Part shown: in pieces, positions 33,340 to 45,400 of the stretch
Layout: each line of letters starts with the position of its first letter
Position numbering within the stretch: the stretch's first letter is position 1
Origin: Calliopum simillimum
Lineage: Eukaryota > Arthropoda > Insecta > Diptera > Lauxaniidae
Direction: 5' to 3'
Assembly: GCA_951812925.1 (NCBI GenBank)
Contig: OX638368.1
Span: forward strand, 2,666,001 to 2,730,000
Length of the DNA: 64,000 nt
The notes under the pieces: model-generated
The model's database searches: none
Told to the model about the DNA's origin: nothing
The model's input: the letters and a program-made list of their open reading frames with translations, nothing else
Position numbers and translations under genes: made by a program

Positions 33340-33655
33340 ACAAATGTATTTTGGCAAATGTGAAACGAAAAGAAAACAAAAAACATGAAGTCAGTGTCAG
33401 TCAGCCTTTTGCCTTTCTGTTTGTGCTGAATTCCCTTTTCAGCTCTGTGTGACCGCGAATTTTGTAGTCGTTAATATTGAAAACATTGCATTTAATTTTA
33501 CCTGGCTTAATGTAATGGCAAGATATTAAAATAATTTTAACTTTGTGCACATCCACACACAAATACCTTTCTAGTGGTGTATAATTTAAAGTCTTGCTTC
33601 ATTTCTAACAGTATAAAAGGTGGGACAAATTTTTGTCTTGCGTATCAATACATAG
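33340..33655 (+). repeat. 'ATGAAGTCAGTCAGC' repeat family, copy 1
   Basis: Ordered blocks 'ACATGAAGTCAG', 'TTTTCAGCTCTGTGTGA', 'GGCTTAATG', 'CAAATACCTTTCTAGTGGTG' and 'GGGACAAATTTTTGTCTTGC' are shared with the reverse copy at 34733-35100 and the split copy at 50.88-51.75 kb. The copy here is uninterrupted. Confidence 0.7.
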
Positions 33656-33830
33656 ATTTTAGATGTTTTTCGATATTTTTGGACTTTTTCCAATATTTTA
33701 GAAAGTGTTCGATACTTTTGACTTTTACGAATATTTTAGATGTTTTTCGATACTTTTGGTTTTTTAGCTAAAAATATTTTAGATGTTTTTCGATATTTTT
33801 GGATTTTACCGATATTTTATTTATTTATTG
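33655..33830 (+). repeat. 'CGATATTTTTGGACTTTTACCGA' minisatellite, copy 3
   Basis: Four to five units of 'TTTTAGATGTTTTTCGATA', 'TTTTTGGA.TTTTACCGAT' at about 37-40 bp spacing. It abuts the 'ATGAAGTCAG' repeat. Confidence 0.65.
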
Positions 33831-34732
33831 ATCTGTTAGTGTAAAATGACAAATGAATCTGTCATCTTTCCTGTTGTAGCGAGAGCGCTGGTTGGTCTAT
33901 CTTTTTTCCAAATACGAAGATTACTCCTTAATATCAATGTTAGTTAACCCCTATCACTAAAATCGGATAAAAATAAGATTTACCAAACTTACGAGGGTTT
34001 TCCTGAAATTTGTTACAAGTTTAAATTTTGTCACATATTCCCTTTTAAAAATGACCAGTTCAAATGTCTTAAAATAAAACACTAATAACATGTTTGAATA
34101 ATACTTTAATATAATTAATAGGTACTCAATTTCTTGCTTAAAAAACTCTTCTTTTTTTTCTCTTTTAAGTGGAATTAGTGATTTTGTTGATTTTGTTTCT
34201 CATGTTAATAACCCCCCGTGAAAAAATAAACAAAACTCGGGAAACTTCGGGTGAACAGCTAGTAACAAATATATTTATTTAATCTGTGCCCTACACTGCT
34301 GCTGAAAATGCATTGCAACAATTTCTAGAAAAGAGATAAAATACATTTGGTGATCAAAGGTTCGGAAAAATTTTAGTCGTTTTTTTAACACTTTTTTGGA
34401 TTCTCTTCCCAAGCTACAAAAATTGTGTTTAAAGATCTGAAAAATTTAAATTTTATTTGCAAATAAATTACTTTCTTTAGATCTTAAACATATTTCGTGA
34501 ACATAATGAAAGAGGTTCCCATTTTCAAATTTCTCATGAACTCTCTATTTGCATCATATGAAGGTCCATTTCTTTCATTCCACGGACCCTCTTTGGGAAA
34601 TTTCTAGATTTTGAAGTAGAACTCAATGGTGATTATGATTAGTGCACTGCCAATTTCTTCAGCCACTTTAATTTTTGTTTTCGTAGAAAATAATTTCGAA
34701 AAGGGTTAGGGGCATATCTTCCCCTTTAAAAT
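33831..34732. other. AT-rich intronic stretch, nothing recognised
   Basis: No open frame, terminal repeat or motif that I can support. It lies between the two inverted copies of the 'ATGAAGTCAG' repeat and may be the interior of one composite element. Confidence 0.35.
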
Positions 34733-35100
34733 CTAAACATTAATACGCAAGACGAAAATTTGTCCTACCTTTTTTACTTTGTTAGAAATGGAGCACTACT
34801 TTGAATTATAAACCATTAGAAAGGAAATTGCGTGTAAATGTACACAAAGTTAAAATTATTTTACTTAATGCAATTTTTCAATATTAACAACGACAAAATA
34901 CGCGGTCACATAGAGCTGAAAAGAGGATATAACACAAAGAGAAAGACAAAAAGCTGACTGGCTGACTTCATGTTTTTTGCTTTCTTGTCGTTTCACATTT
35001 ATCATTGTGCCAGGGATGATAAATAAGCTTTTCTTTATTGTACCAAATAGCAAAAAAAAAGTACTGAAACTGTCCAAAAAGAACCAAAATTATTTAATAC
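34733..35100 (-). repeat. 'ATGAAGTCAGTCAGC' repeat family, copy 2 (reverse)
   Basis: The reverse complement gives 'GGACAGTTTCAGTAC', 'TGCTATTTGGTACAA', 'ACATGAAGTCAGCCAGTCAG', 'TCAGCTCTATGTGAC' and 'ACAAATTTTCGTCTTGCG' in the same order as copies 1 and 3. A 70-codon frame here is a chance reading. Confidence 0.7.
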
Positions 35101-35640
35101 ATTTGTGGTAAAATTTTGACCATTCTAGTATTTATTAAAGCATGAAATTTTAGCAACCTCATAAAGTTTCGGGCAAGTTTTCACTGCAAGCAGCAACATT
35201 CGAAATTAAACAAAAAATATATCAAAAGATAATTGCAGGCAGAAGAAAAAGGAATAAAGTTAACAACAACAAATGTTAAATTTAGTAGGACAAAAAACAA
35301 AAACCATAAGGGAGGCAGGACCCACTGAACAACTAAAATCCACTGAACTGAATTCAATAACCAAAATTATTATTAGTGCTCTTATTGCTGCTGCTAATGC
35401 TGTTGCTGTAATTGTTGGTGACCTAAATGTTGCCATCGTATGTACAACATTATTTGATTTTGTTGTTGTTTTTATTGTTGCCTTTTTGGGCAAACTTTGG
35501 GCTTTTTTTTTTTTTGATGTTCATATACAATTCAGCAATTGAAGATAAAAGATTTTTTCATTTTAAGGTTATACATATGTGAGTATGTATGTATCTATTA
35601 TTATATAGGTAGACATTAATGCCTTGCAGTAAGCACTTAA

Positions 35641-36497
35641 CCCGAATCACCCTACGTAATTTTTTTTCGAATTTCAAAAAGATTTTTAGAGGCATACTAA
35701 ATAAAGAATAATTAGTTTTTAGATCCTGGCCACATGATTTTCAGAATGTCCTGTTGCCATATGGACACACCAGGCATGATAGGGGACTGGTAAGGTTTGA
35801 CCAAAAAGGGTCAAAAATTTAATATATAGTTGTCTTCGATGTGGTTTTCAATCCAGAATCCGAATCTGGGCTTAGACTTGTTCTGCCACGTCAGGATTTT
35901 GATATACCTTAATCTAAAATTGTTGAAAAATAGAGCTTTTCGTTATTTTTGAGGTTACATAATAACATAACGCATTTTTAGCACTAAAGTAATATGGTAA
36001 ATAAAAGTACAAGTTTTTCCTTCAAAACCCAAAATGAATCGTAACGATATCTTTTCGGGTTCGGATTCAGTATCAAAAAATTTATCAAAAATGGCTATTG
36101 CTGCTTTCATTTGTAGGTTGGTTTTATCAAAAACATACTACCGTAAACCAGTGCCTTATCCTGCCTAGCTTATGTAACATTATTCTCCTTATCAAACACT
36201 ATTTAAAGCACAGGCTGTATATCCCGTTCAAAATAATTACTTAGTACATCTTTTAGAAGCATTTTATTTTCCATATCACTCATTTTGGAGATCTTAAATT
36301 TTGGTCATTTTTTGTTACGGACTGGCACTAACAAACAAAAATGCGTCCTCGAGCTTAAGATTTTATCCAAAGGAAAGGACAATTGTGCGTTCATCGAGAT
36401 CTTAAAAGTAACGGTATCTGCATTTGTTTGCATTCTGTGATCGTCTACACACATGTCTATAATATGTTGCCATATGGACACACCAGGGCGATTTGGG
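35641..36497. mobile_element. piggyBac-like MITE, TTAA-flanked
   Basis: TTAA at 35637-35640 and 36498-36501. The ends CCCGAATCACCCT and, as reverse complement, CCCAAATCGCCCT match 11 of 13. CCC-starting termini plus TTAA are the piggyBac signature. The block 'GTTGCCATATGGACACACCAGG' occurs near both ends. No transposase frame in 857 bp. Confidence 0.75.
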
Positions 36498-36835
36498 TTA
36501 ATGTATTGAGCCGTCCCACTAGGGAATTATACTATGAATGACTAGAAATTGCAATTTAAAATTGTTAAAAAAAACTTCTTCGCAAAACAAATTAATATTT
36601 CAATAGTCAGATGATTTTTCTCTACTCATATTAAATAAATTTTTGCTCTGGTCCCGTAAGTTTTAGAGTTTTTGCATATGCATATTTTAAAAATAAAAGT
36701 AATGCTAGGTCATCCAGCTAAAGAATTTTTAGTTTATTTTTTTCTTTCTCCATGACTGAAAATTTGTCTTCACCCTTGTTAAATTAAAACAGTTAGTTTT
36801 TGCATATCAATAGAAATACATTCAACTAGCGTAAA

Positions 36836-37072
36836 CCCGTGATATATGGCACCTTTTTTTGTTGAACTGCGATTAAACCAGAATTTATTCTTAAATTTTG
36901 ATTTTTCTTCATTTAAAAATAAATAAAAATATGCTATAAAGTGCCAAATCACCAGAGACCAAAGGTGATATGGCATCATATCGTGGTTGATTTGTGGGTA
37001 ATAATTACTACGTTAGCAGAAGACATTCAGGCTGCAAGTTTTGAAATTGGAAAGGGTGCCATATCACATGGG
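36836..37072. mobile_element. Small MITE with 'GTGATATGGCACC' ends
   Basis: 'CCCGTGATATATGGCACC' on the left and 'GGTGCCATATCACATGGG' on the right are inverted. The inner block 'GTGCCAAATCACC.GAGAC' and 'GGTGATATGGCA' is shared with the relic at 7.9-8.1 kb, which links this MITE to that pogo/Tigger-like family. Confidence 0.6.
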
Positions 37073-37133
37073 GGTGCCCCATCTCCCGGGCTTATCCTAC
37101 GAATTTTGACGCTAAAAGACGTTAAAAAACAAT

Positions 37134-38040
37134 GGGTGCTATTATTGATTCCGTTCGATAAGGAAATTTTCGCGGAAAGAAATATCGTTCGATATGAGAA
37201 TTACTATTCTTGATTCCGACGGTAGAGGAATATCGAACGAGAATAATGGGAACCCTGAAATAAGAACATCTGTAACATTTTGATGATGATAAAAAATAAA
37301 TAAAAATGTCAACAAAGAAAAGTTTTGAATCTTTGATAATTTTTTGTAAATTTCATGTGGAAAAAATAGCTTTTTCAGTGCGATTTAAGGATTAATTCTC
37401 TATACATTTTAGAGTTCGGTGAAGTCGCGTGTTTCTATAAAGTTGTTTTTTGTAAAAAAGTGTTTGTGAAAATTTTTTTTTTCCATTGATTACATTGCAT
37501 CGTTTGATCACCGCAGCGAGGGTTGGATGTGAAAGTGACTTCTTCTATGAGTTTTATATTTAATCAAAATAAAGATGGATTGTTTTCTTTTTTTAATAAA
37601 ATAAAATTAAATGTGTTTTATGAATTTTGAGTTTTATTTTAAAAATAAATTTTGTAATTTTTAATTAAACCGACTATTGTGTAGTAGTAAAGTGTTTAAA
37701 ATTGATATTTAATATTTAGCTTAATTTCCTTATCAATAAAAAGAGCAAAATTATCAAAAAAGCATACATTTTTAACTTTTTATAGTCTTTCCGGCACAAA
37801 AATTTCGCGGAAGGAAAATACTGAAATATATCTTTCCGTCGGAATCAAGAATACACAAAAATAAACGTCACTTCGATGTCAGGGATGTTAAATTTCTCAA
37901 ATTACGTGCGGAACCAATAATGCCAAATTTATAACTTTTGCGGAACAGTGATGACAGATATATCGAATTTTCGGAATCAATAATAGCAAAATTTGCTTCC
38001 GCGCGGAAAATGCTTTCCGACGGAATCAATAATAGCACCC
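37134..38040. mobile_element. 907-bp MITE with 21-bp perfect TIRs
   Basis: Both ends read GGGTGCTATTATTGATTCCG inward. AAT lies immediately outside both ends, a possible 3-bp duplication. The terminal phrase recurs inside as 'CTTGATTCCGACGG', 'CCGTCGGAATCAAGA' and 'GGAACCAATAATGCC' in both orientations, with 'TTTCGCGGAA' blocks. No open frame. Superfamily unassigned. Confidence 0.8.
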
Positions 38041-38044
38041 AATA

Positions 38045-38110
38045 ACTGGGGTGCAGTGGCACTGGCACTTACTTACAATTTAAAAATTATGAGTTTGATT
38101 CCCAGCATGA
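38045..38110 (+). repeat. tRNA-like (SINE head) segment
   Basis: 'GTGCAGTGGCACTGGCACTT' then 'GAGTTTGATTCCCAGC', spaced about 40 bp, resembles Pol III A and B boxes. There is no full cloverleaf, so I do not call a tRNA gene. Confidence 0.4.
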
Positions 38111-38284
38111 TAGAACATTTGTAATATTTTATTTTTCACTCAAAGAATAAGCTTAAATTTTGCGAGTTTGAAAAATGTTGGTTGTGATTCATAACCGAAT
38201 GCAACAAAAATGTTCACATAACACAATTTGCTTATTGCTTTTCAAAGTGGCTGTCAAAGTCGGTTGTGGGCACCCAATTGGGTC

Positions 38285-39072
38285 GGGTGTGGGCATCCCT
38301 CTTTTTTTTTATTTAAATCGTGTGTTTTACTGAAATATCGTCGTGGATGCCAACATTACTAATTTAAATAGTGTTCTTATGCCTTTTTACGTTTTTTTAG
38401 TGGAAAGGAAAGAACTAATAGGCCTTTTAAAGATATCGCAGAGAAAAAAAATTGTTTTCATTAAGTGTGGTTGGTAAGGTGGCATACCACTTTGCAAAAA
38501 ATCTCGATATTGAGTATCCAGACAAGTGGACCGAGGAGCAGATGGTGTTCATGGATTGGTATAAAAAATTCATGCTTGGCAAAAGAGCAATGTCAAGGGC
38601 TAGAATTACGTCACCTAGCCAGCTTAGTCTGCAAAACAATTGATCTGGCATTGACGCGGAAGACAATCAAGTCTGGTTTCAGGGAAACAGGCATGATGCC
38701 ATTCGATTCAGACGTTTTCAGTGACGCTGATTTTGTTGAAGCCGTTGAGCATAATTTGTTGAATTTGTGTGCGTCAGTGTTTCCAAAATAAATTAATTTT
38801 GCTTTCTTCTCTAATTGACTGCGTTTTACTTCATATTTTCACATTTATTGCCGATTTTCTAAGGGTGCCCGCAGCCGAACCAAAAATTCATTTTTGTCAA
38901 GAATGATCACTTCACTATTTTTTTGATGTAATTTTTCCAACTGATGAAATTAATTTACTTTCTTCACCAGTAGTTAGCTAAGGTCCCTAGCTTTACATTG
39001 ATACTTAAGTGTCTGCATAATATACATTTGGTCAAAAGTTATGAGTCGAAAACAAAAAGGTGCCCACACCCG
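38285..39072 (+). mobile_element. pogo-like element, internally deleted
   Basis: GGGTGTGGGCATCCCTCTTTT at the left is inverted at the right as GGGTGTGGGCACCTTTTT. Inside are two out-of-frame transposase pieces. The TA target is not evident at the left end. The right end is followed within about 15 bp by another element. Confidence 0.6.
38440..38791 (+). pseudogene. pogo-like transposase remnant (N- and C-terminal parts joined)
   Basis: The first frame gives 'VGKVAYHFAKNLDIEYPDKW', 'TEEQMVFMDWYKKFML', the CENP-B/pogo-type DNA-binding region that precedes a DDE domain ('W...FM..H' style). In a different frame from about 38590 comes 'TIKSGFRETGMMPFDSDVFS', the typical C-terminal 'I..GFR.TGI.PFN..VF' of such transposases. 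The catalytic DDE core between them is absent, so this is an internal deletion derivative with a frame change at the junction. Confidence 0.65.
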
Positions 39073-39086
39073 GCACTCTTCTCCTA

Positions 39087-40689
39087 CACTCAGAAAAAAA
39101 AAAAGATTGTTAAAGCAACAATTTTTCTCTCTTAAAAACTTGTTATTTCTAAATTGTTGGAATTAGAATTTTATTCTATAATCAACAATTTTATTCTTAG
39201 TATTTAATTGTTTACGCATTTGTCATAAAAAATATGAAAAATATTTTAAGACACAAAACTTCAAACATTCTTTTTATAAACAAAAAAAATTCGATTTATA
39301 TTACTTAATAAGTTCTAGCTGTTTTTTTGTTTAAAAAAAGCTTTATTTAACGAATAAGGGTAAGAAACATTTCACCCAAAGTTTTCCCCATCACTTAACA
39401 TATCTTTTCTCATCTTTCTGGCAGAATATGCATTCCATAATAAATTAAAACCTATTGATCCTCGAATCCTGGATATTTGGATTTGCGGGTGATGTCGATG
39501 CATGGACCTGGCCAACCTGAAGATTTTGCTTAGGACTCTAGTGCTGTACTGTATTTTCCATCGCCAGTCACAGTAGGTGCAAAAAAATTTTCCTTTTCTG
39601 CCGTTGAAGCAGTAGTTCATACATATGAAAACACCGTGTTCGTCTCTCGACTTGATCTCATATGGTACCCAATGTCTATGCTTTTGTTTCATTCCTATTG
39701 TTGTAAGAAAGATTCCAAATAAATACTTATAAAACCATAAACATTTCAACAATCATTTGAGGAGGTCCATAACAAAACGCAATAATTCCATTTTTGCATT
39801 TTTTGGATTTTACAATTGAATTCAATTCTACACATTAAAATCTATGTAACTATTGTTACGAAACACATCAGGCATCAATAATTTTACTGTTATTCAATAC
39901 CAAAAATAATGGTTCGGATCAAAATGAAACATTTCCATATTTATGCAATAAACAACTCCGATATTTTAGTGAAAAGTCAATTATAAAAATTTATTTCATT
40001 GTTATCCTAGCTCCACAATAAAAATAAATTTTTTTGTTATAGTAACTCTGCAAGACCTAAGAGGGTCCAGAACAATATGCAATAAATCCACTTTTTAAGT
40101 TGTTAAATTTTTTGACTGAATTCAATTCTATATTTTAAAATCTGTGTAAATATTGTCATATAACATAACAAGGGTCAATAATTTCATGGCTATTCAATAC
40201 CAAAAGTAAGAATTATTGTACTATGTGTCAGACCAAAACGCAACATTTCCAAATTTGTAATCTAAATAACTTAAAAATTAATTGCCACATAAATTAATTT
40301 ATGTATGATTTGTATTCTCCCAAGAATCCTTCCATACCACAACAACTGTTTTTTAAAAAATATATATCCTTCTGACTTTTGTTACTTTTGTGCGTTTATC
40401 CAAAAAAATGTTAAGATGGACTTATTGCGTTTTGTTATGGACCTCCTCATTTATTCTTGGTTTAACTATTTCGTTCATAAACATTGCCAACAGTTTCGCT
40501 TTTAAAACAACAATTTCCGCTCTTAAGCTTCCAACAACTTTTTACTTGATTCAACAATTTTTTGTTGTATTTAATAAATAACAACTTCGTGTTTAAAACA
40601 AGAGCAAAAGTTGTTGGGAAGATTTCAACCAACATAAATTCTTGAATCAAAACATAAAGTTGTTGGAAATACAATTTTTTTTCTGTGTG
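39087..40689. mobile_element. DNA element with CACTCAGAAAAAAA ends and internal repeats
   Basis: Ends CACTCAGAAAAAAAA and, as reverse complement, CACACAGAAAAAAAATTG, with TA outside both. Inside, about 300 bp is duplicated in tandem with divergence ('GAGG.GGTCCA.AACAA.A.GCAATA', 'TTGAATTCAATTCTA', 'TTATTCAATACCAAAA'), with an inverted piece near 40.42 kb. The 126-codon minus-strand frame (39372-39752) is Lys/Arg/Trp-rich and unrecognised. CAACAATTT blocks are frequent near both ends. Confidence 0.6.
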
Positions 40690-40699
40690 TACTATTGAG

Positions 40700-43490
40700 G
40701 TGACGAAACAATAGTTGTTTTATTCTATTGATTTATATACAATTATATGTATATTGAAAGTACTTGAAGCCATAGCTTTATATAGCAATAGATTTCCTTT
40801 TATTGCAGCGGGTGTTGTCATCATACGAAAAAAAAACTAAAAGATTTTCCCAATGTTTTTTTTTTTTTTTTTATTTTTTTCACGTTTCTGTTTTGTTTTT
40901 GGGCTTTTTCTTATTGATAAAATTCTGTTTGAGTTTGAATAATTTTTTTTTTTTTGTTCTTTAATTTTGAAGTTTAATTTTACTGCTGTTGCTTGTGTAG
41001 TTGTTGATGTTGCTGTTGCCATGTCTGTTTCAGGTTTGTGGGTGGACGCCGTAGAAAAGGGCACACAGAGTGTCTACCATATAATAAATGGACTAGTAGC
41101 ACCAAAAATTTTAACAGCTTCAAAATAAAATGAACCTACTTAATTACTTAAGTTTTATTTATATTGATATTTGAGTAGGTCAAATACATAGGTTGTATTG
41201 CTCTGCTTTTTGTTGTGTTTGTTTTGCTGTGTTTGTTATTGCATTCTTATTTTTTGTGCTAGAAAATCGAGCATTAATTATGTTAATTTTTTTTTGGGGG
41301 TGGCCCATTATTCCCATTATTTTGTATTAATATTGTGTTTTTCTTTAGACTTGTGCGCACACTTTTCTATATATATAGTATACAATTCGTATATAATCTA
41401 ATGATATAAAGTTATTAGTTATTTTTTTGTAGAAAATTAATTTATTTTAGAAAATTTTTTTTTTTTTGGGAATTTTTTTTTTTTCATAATTTTACCAATG
41501 CAAACTTTTTGGAGTTTACAACAAAAAATTCTCCCTTATTAAAAAATAATGGCATTTTTTTAAACAGGTTCTGGTTTTTTGAAGTAATCAAATTACTCAT
41601 TAATGCCGGTTTTTTTTTGTACTGATTTCTGCAATGTAGCTCATATTACATTTTGTTATTTTTAACTTTTTTATCATCCGATTTTATTTTTTTTTTTGTG
41701 TTTTTGTATGGTAATTTCACTCTTGTTATTATTTTTAAAGCTGAGTTTCGTGTCTATCACATATCCTTTTTACGTCTAGATATATGTGTATGTATATAAT
41801 ATATTCTACGGAAGTATACGTGGTCAGTTCTGCTTACTTAATGATTTCTTCATATCATCACGTAAAATGCAATTTTTTTTTTTCACAGATGAAGCAAGAA
41901 ACGCTTTAAAACTTTAATTATTTTGAATTTAAAAGCTGGGTTTGGGCTAGTATTTATTGCCTAAAATAAAATCGGTATTTTGCAATAAAATATTTTGAGT
42001 TTCAGGACGATTTTAGCTACGCCTGTGAAAAAACTAAAAAATTTTGCGTCTTTTTGCACTTTAAGTGACGATATTGTCGAGTTTAAACTATAACTTGACA
42101 ACTACAATTTTGATGTTTTGAGAAAAATGCTTTTTCAGTTGTTTTAAATTCAGTTTTTGTAAGTGATTTTCAACCTTTGTTTTCTTGTATAATATCGTAT
42201 TCGGAGGACTACATTTCAAAAAATCGACTAGATAGGGACGTTAAACTGTTTCAGTATACTTTACGCAAAAATGTAGATGTCTAGTTGTAGTTTTAACCGC
42301 ACGATATACTGTTAGTTTTATATTAAAGACGATGATTTTGTTGTCTTTTTCTAGAATCATTAAACATAGCCTGAACAGGAAAATATACTTTTGATGAAAA
42401 ATCATTGATTCATCACAATTTTATCATAGATTCTTATGACAAAAACCACTTTCTAGACAAAATTTTGATTTGAACTTTTTGTATGGGACGATGAATTAAT
42501 CCAGCAAAACGGTTAACACCACTGAATTCCCCATGCCCGAATTAGGTAAGAATGACCTATTTCCCGTCAGACCAAATTTTCAACAAGAACAGTGTTATTA
42601 TCTACAATACTTATAACCCACTTCTTAACTAGCGCAAGGCAAGACTTCAGAGCGCTATTGATCGATGATTTTCAGAAGGTTTTTGTAAATTTTCGTAAGG
42701 CCCAATTTGGGGTAATACAGAAAATTTAACATTAATTTTCATTAATTATTTTTTCTGAAGAATTTGAAAAATTCATAGCACCTTCATACCTACACTTGCA
42801 CACACAGCAATGACACGGAAAAAGTGGAAAATTATAGTATTAAGTAATAAAAATAAAACACAGATAAAAGAAAACAAAAAAAAAAAAAAAAAAAACAATA
42901 AAAATCGAATTAACCTAATTAATCAGGAGTAGCAAGAACCGCGTTGTTGCTGCGAACGAATCAGAAGTGTGTCACATGTCAGATCAATATTCCAAAACAG
43001 AAAAAGAGAGTGGAAATGGAAAACCAAAATTTATTAAAATTAATTTTATACTTATCGTATACAGGGTGTCATGTGATGTTAAGAGGTTTGGAAGGAAATA
43101 AATAAAAAATTTTATAAAATGAATGGGATCTACTTCTCCCTTTTTTTCAGCGTGGCGTAAAATACAATTTTATAGAGTTTTTGATATAATTTTGTTTTGT
43201 ATAATGCAGAGCAAGGTTATTTTTTTTTTATTGCTTTAAATGTAAACGTACGTAGAAAGTTAGTTCAGTTTAAAATTTTATATAATATTTAATTTTTTTT
43301 TCCTTTCTTTCACCCTCTCTGTAAATATTGAAGCTTTCTTAGTTTAAATAACAGCACCCTTTCTCTTTGCAAATTTCAGCTTCAATAATTATGGTTTAAT
43401 AATGTTCAAACTGAATGAAATCAGATTATTAATATAAAGACAGACAACTATAGCAAGCTAGTGAAAACAAATGAAAATTAAAGAAAATAA
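40700..43490. other. AT-rich intronic stretch
   Basis: Long poly-T/poly-A tracts, e.g. near 40.86, 41.46, 41.69 and 42.88 kb. I find no paired termini, open frame with a domain, or RNA gene. Confidence 0.45.
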
Positions 43491-43509
43491 ATCTAATCAT
43501 TCATTGCGC

Positions 43510-43527
43510 TCACTAGATGGCGCTCTC
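43510..43527 (+). promoter_or_regulatory. CTCF-like insulator motif
   Basis: TCACTAGATGGCGCTCTC matches the CTCF core (C-A-C-Y-A-G-R-T-G-G-C-G-C) at essentially every informative position. It lies in non-repetitive intron sequence with AT-rich surroundings. Occupancy is not shown by sequence; single matches can occur by chance. Confidence 0.45.
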
Positions 43528-44059
43528 CGACCAAAATCATTTGCTCAATTGTTTTCTTTGTTGTTGTTGCTCAATTGCAAAAGTCAAAAATTAGTTGCAT
43601 ACAACAACTTTCCAATTTTGCTATAATTTTTTTTTTTTCTTCGCTTTTTGTGTTGATTGAACTTTCGAAATGAAAATATAAAATTCCAAATGCAACAAAA
43701 TTCACAAAAAATGCAGATATTCCTTATGTAGTTGTTGTAAATTTTAAAATGTTCAGCACAAAAATTAAAAGAATAAAAAATTTACTCCTTAATTCTGTAG
43801 CTCAAAACAAGTGAACGAATGATTTTCAACTGCTTTTTTCTTAAAACTGAGAGTATGAGGGTGATTCTCCGAAAAATTCGATATCACTGCGTTCAAAAAT
43901 ATGCTTAAAGTTAAAATTTGATATTTTAACTATTTAATACATTTCTATACGATTAGATTTAAATAAATAGGTTTTGGCCCTATGCTCCTCCTAGGAGTTA
44001 AAGGAGAATACAGATTAAAATAAAAAAATAGTTATATATTTTTTACAATGAAATTATAA

Positions 44060-44405
44060 CATAAAGTGTTAAAAACTGCCAATCCCAAACCACTCGCTAG
44101 TACACTAAATTTAGTAATTTAAAACTTGCTTTTTTCTAAACTGAGATTCGAACCCGGAACACATTGCTCAGAAATATATAATGAACTCTAGCACATTCGG
44201 CTATGAAACCCTTTGACATTGTTGTGTAAAATTTGAATTTCAAATTTCAAAAAAGGGGCCTTTTTCTGGTCCGAATGTAGTGCATAAGGAGACAATTGAC
44301 TTTTTTCTGGTCCCATTGTAATACATAAGGAGACAATTGGTTACGACCAATGACAAACAATGTAAAACGTAAATAGAACTTTATATGTGATGGGACCAGA
44401 ATTAG
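44060..44405. repeat. Repeat with tRNA-like segment, uninterrupted copy
   Basis: The minus strand at about 44140-44220 reads 'GCCGAATGTGCTAGAG' then 'CCGGGTTCGAATCTCAG', an A/B-box-like pair. The + strand block 'CATAAGGAGACAATTGGTTA', 'CGACCAATGACAAACAATG' follows. Both parts match 23.2-24.49 kb, where a piggyBac-like MITE separates them. Confidence 0.6.
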
Positions 44406-44799
44406 GACTAGTCGGTCTTTTTCATGGAGTAGTTTACAAACTAGTTTTGCAATAGTCCGTGGTCCTGCAGGGATATTTCTAAATTTGTCTGAACTTTTTG
44501 ATCAATTCAATCACATATTCAAAAATGTTAAAAGAGCGGAAATGTGACATCTTTTGATGAAAGTCACTTAATATAATTTTGACAATAATAATTTTAATAA
44601 CAATAAACTTTTACCAAATTCATTCAAATACCATCATATTTTAAAGAGATTGACAAAAACATATGTACGTACATATTTATATATATATTTATATGCCTAT
44701 GCAACCAATAATTGTCATATCATCAAACATGGCCTAAATTTTGAAGCATTTAAAACACATATGTATACACAAAAAAAAAAAAAATAAATCCAACACACT

Positions 44800-45400
44800 C
44801 AATATCTCTTGTGTTACGTAATGTCATAAAAACCGCAACGTTGCGCTAATTGAGCTTGTCAAAATTTGGTCACACTTGGCAAAATATGGTGACCGACCGA
44901 ACGAACGGAGCTTACTCTGCTTACGGCCAGTCGTACTGAAGTAAAGACTAACTGACCCGACCCTTCCTTTCCTTATTTGCGATGACATTTACGCTGTGTT
45001 TGGTGATTTGTCGAGGGCGAACGAAAAGCAGACAAAAAAAGTAAATGTTGCAACAGAAACCAACAACAACGATAACGATAACAAAGGCAACACTGAAATT
45101 GTTTTCTTTTTGTAATTTGTGACTTTTTGTTGTTAGTTGTGTTCGGCTTAAAGCGACTTAAATGAGAAAGTTTCATTTAAGCGACGACGATTTAACATGA
45201 GATTACAACAACAAAACCCATAATTTCAACTTTTCAAAGTTACGTAAAACACGAACGTAGGTTTTTCTCAACACAACACAGCGCAGCGCGCGCGCGCTAA
45301 CGCCAATCACTTGCGATTTCCCCATTTGGTGTGTGTTGCCTTTCACCCTTGCGCAAACAACATTTGAACTAAATTTGTGATCTGAAAATAAGAAAGTATT
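44800..45400. other. GC/CpG-richer unique intronic patch
   Basis: 'GACCGACCGAACGAACGG', 'GCGCAGCGCGCGCGCGCTAACG' and AAC/GAT repeats make this the most CpG-rich part of the intron. It could be an internal promoter with a non-coding leader exon. No start codon followed by a phase-2 donor is visible, so it is not called as an exon. Confidence 0.35.
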
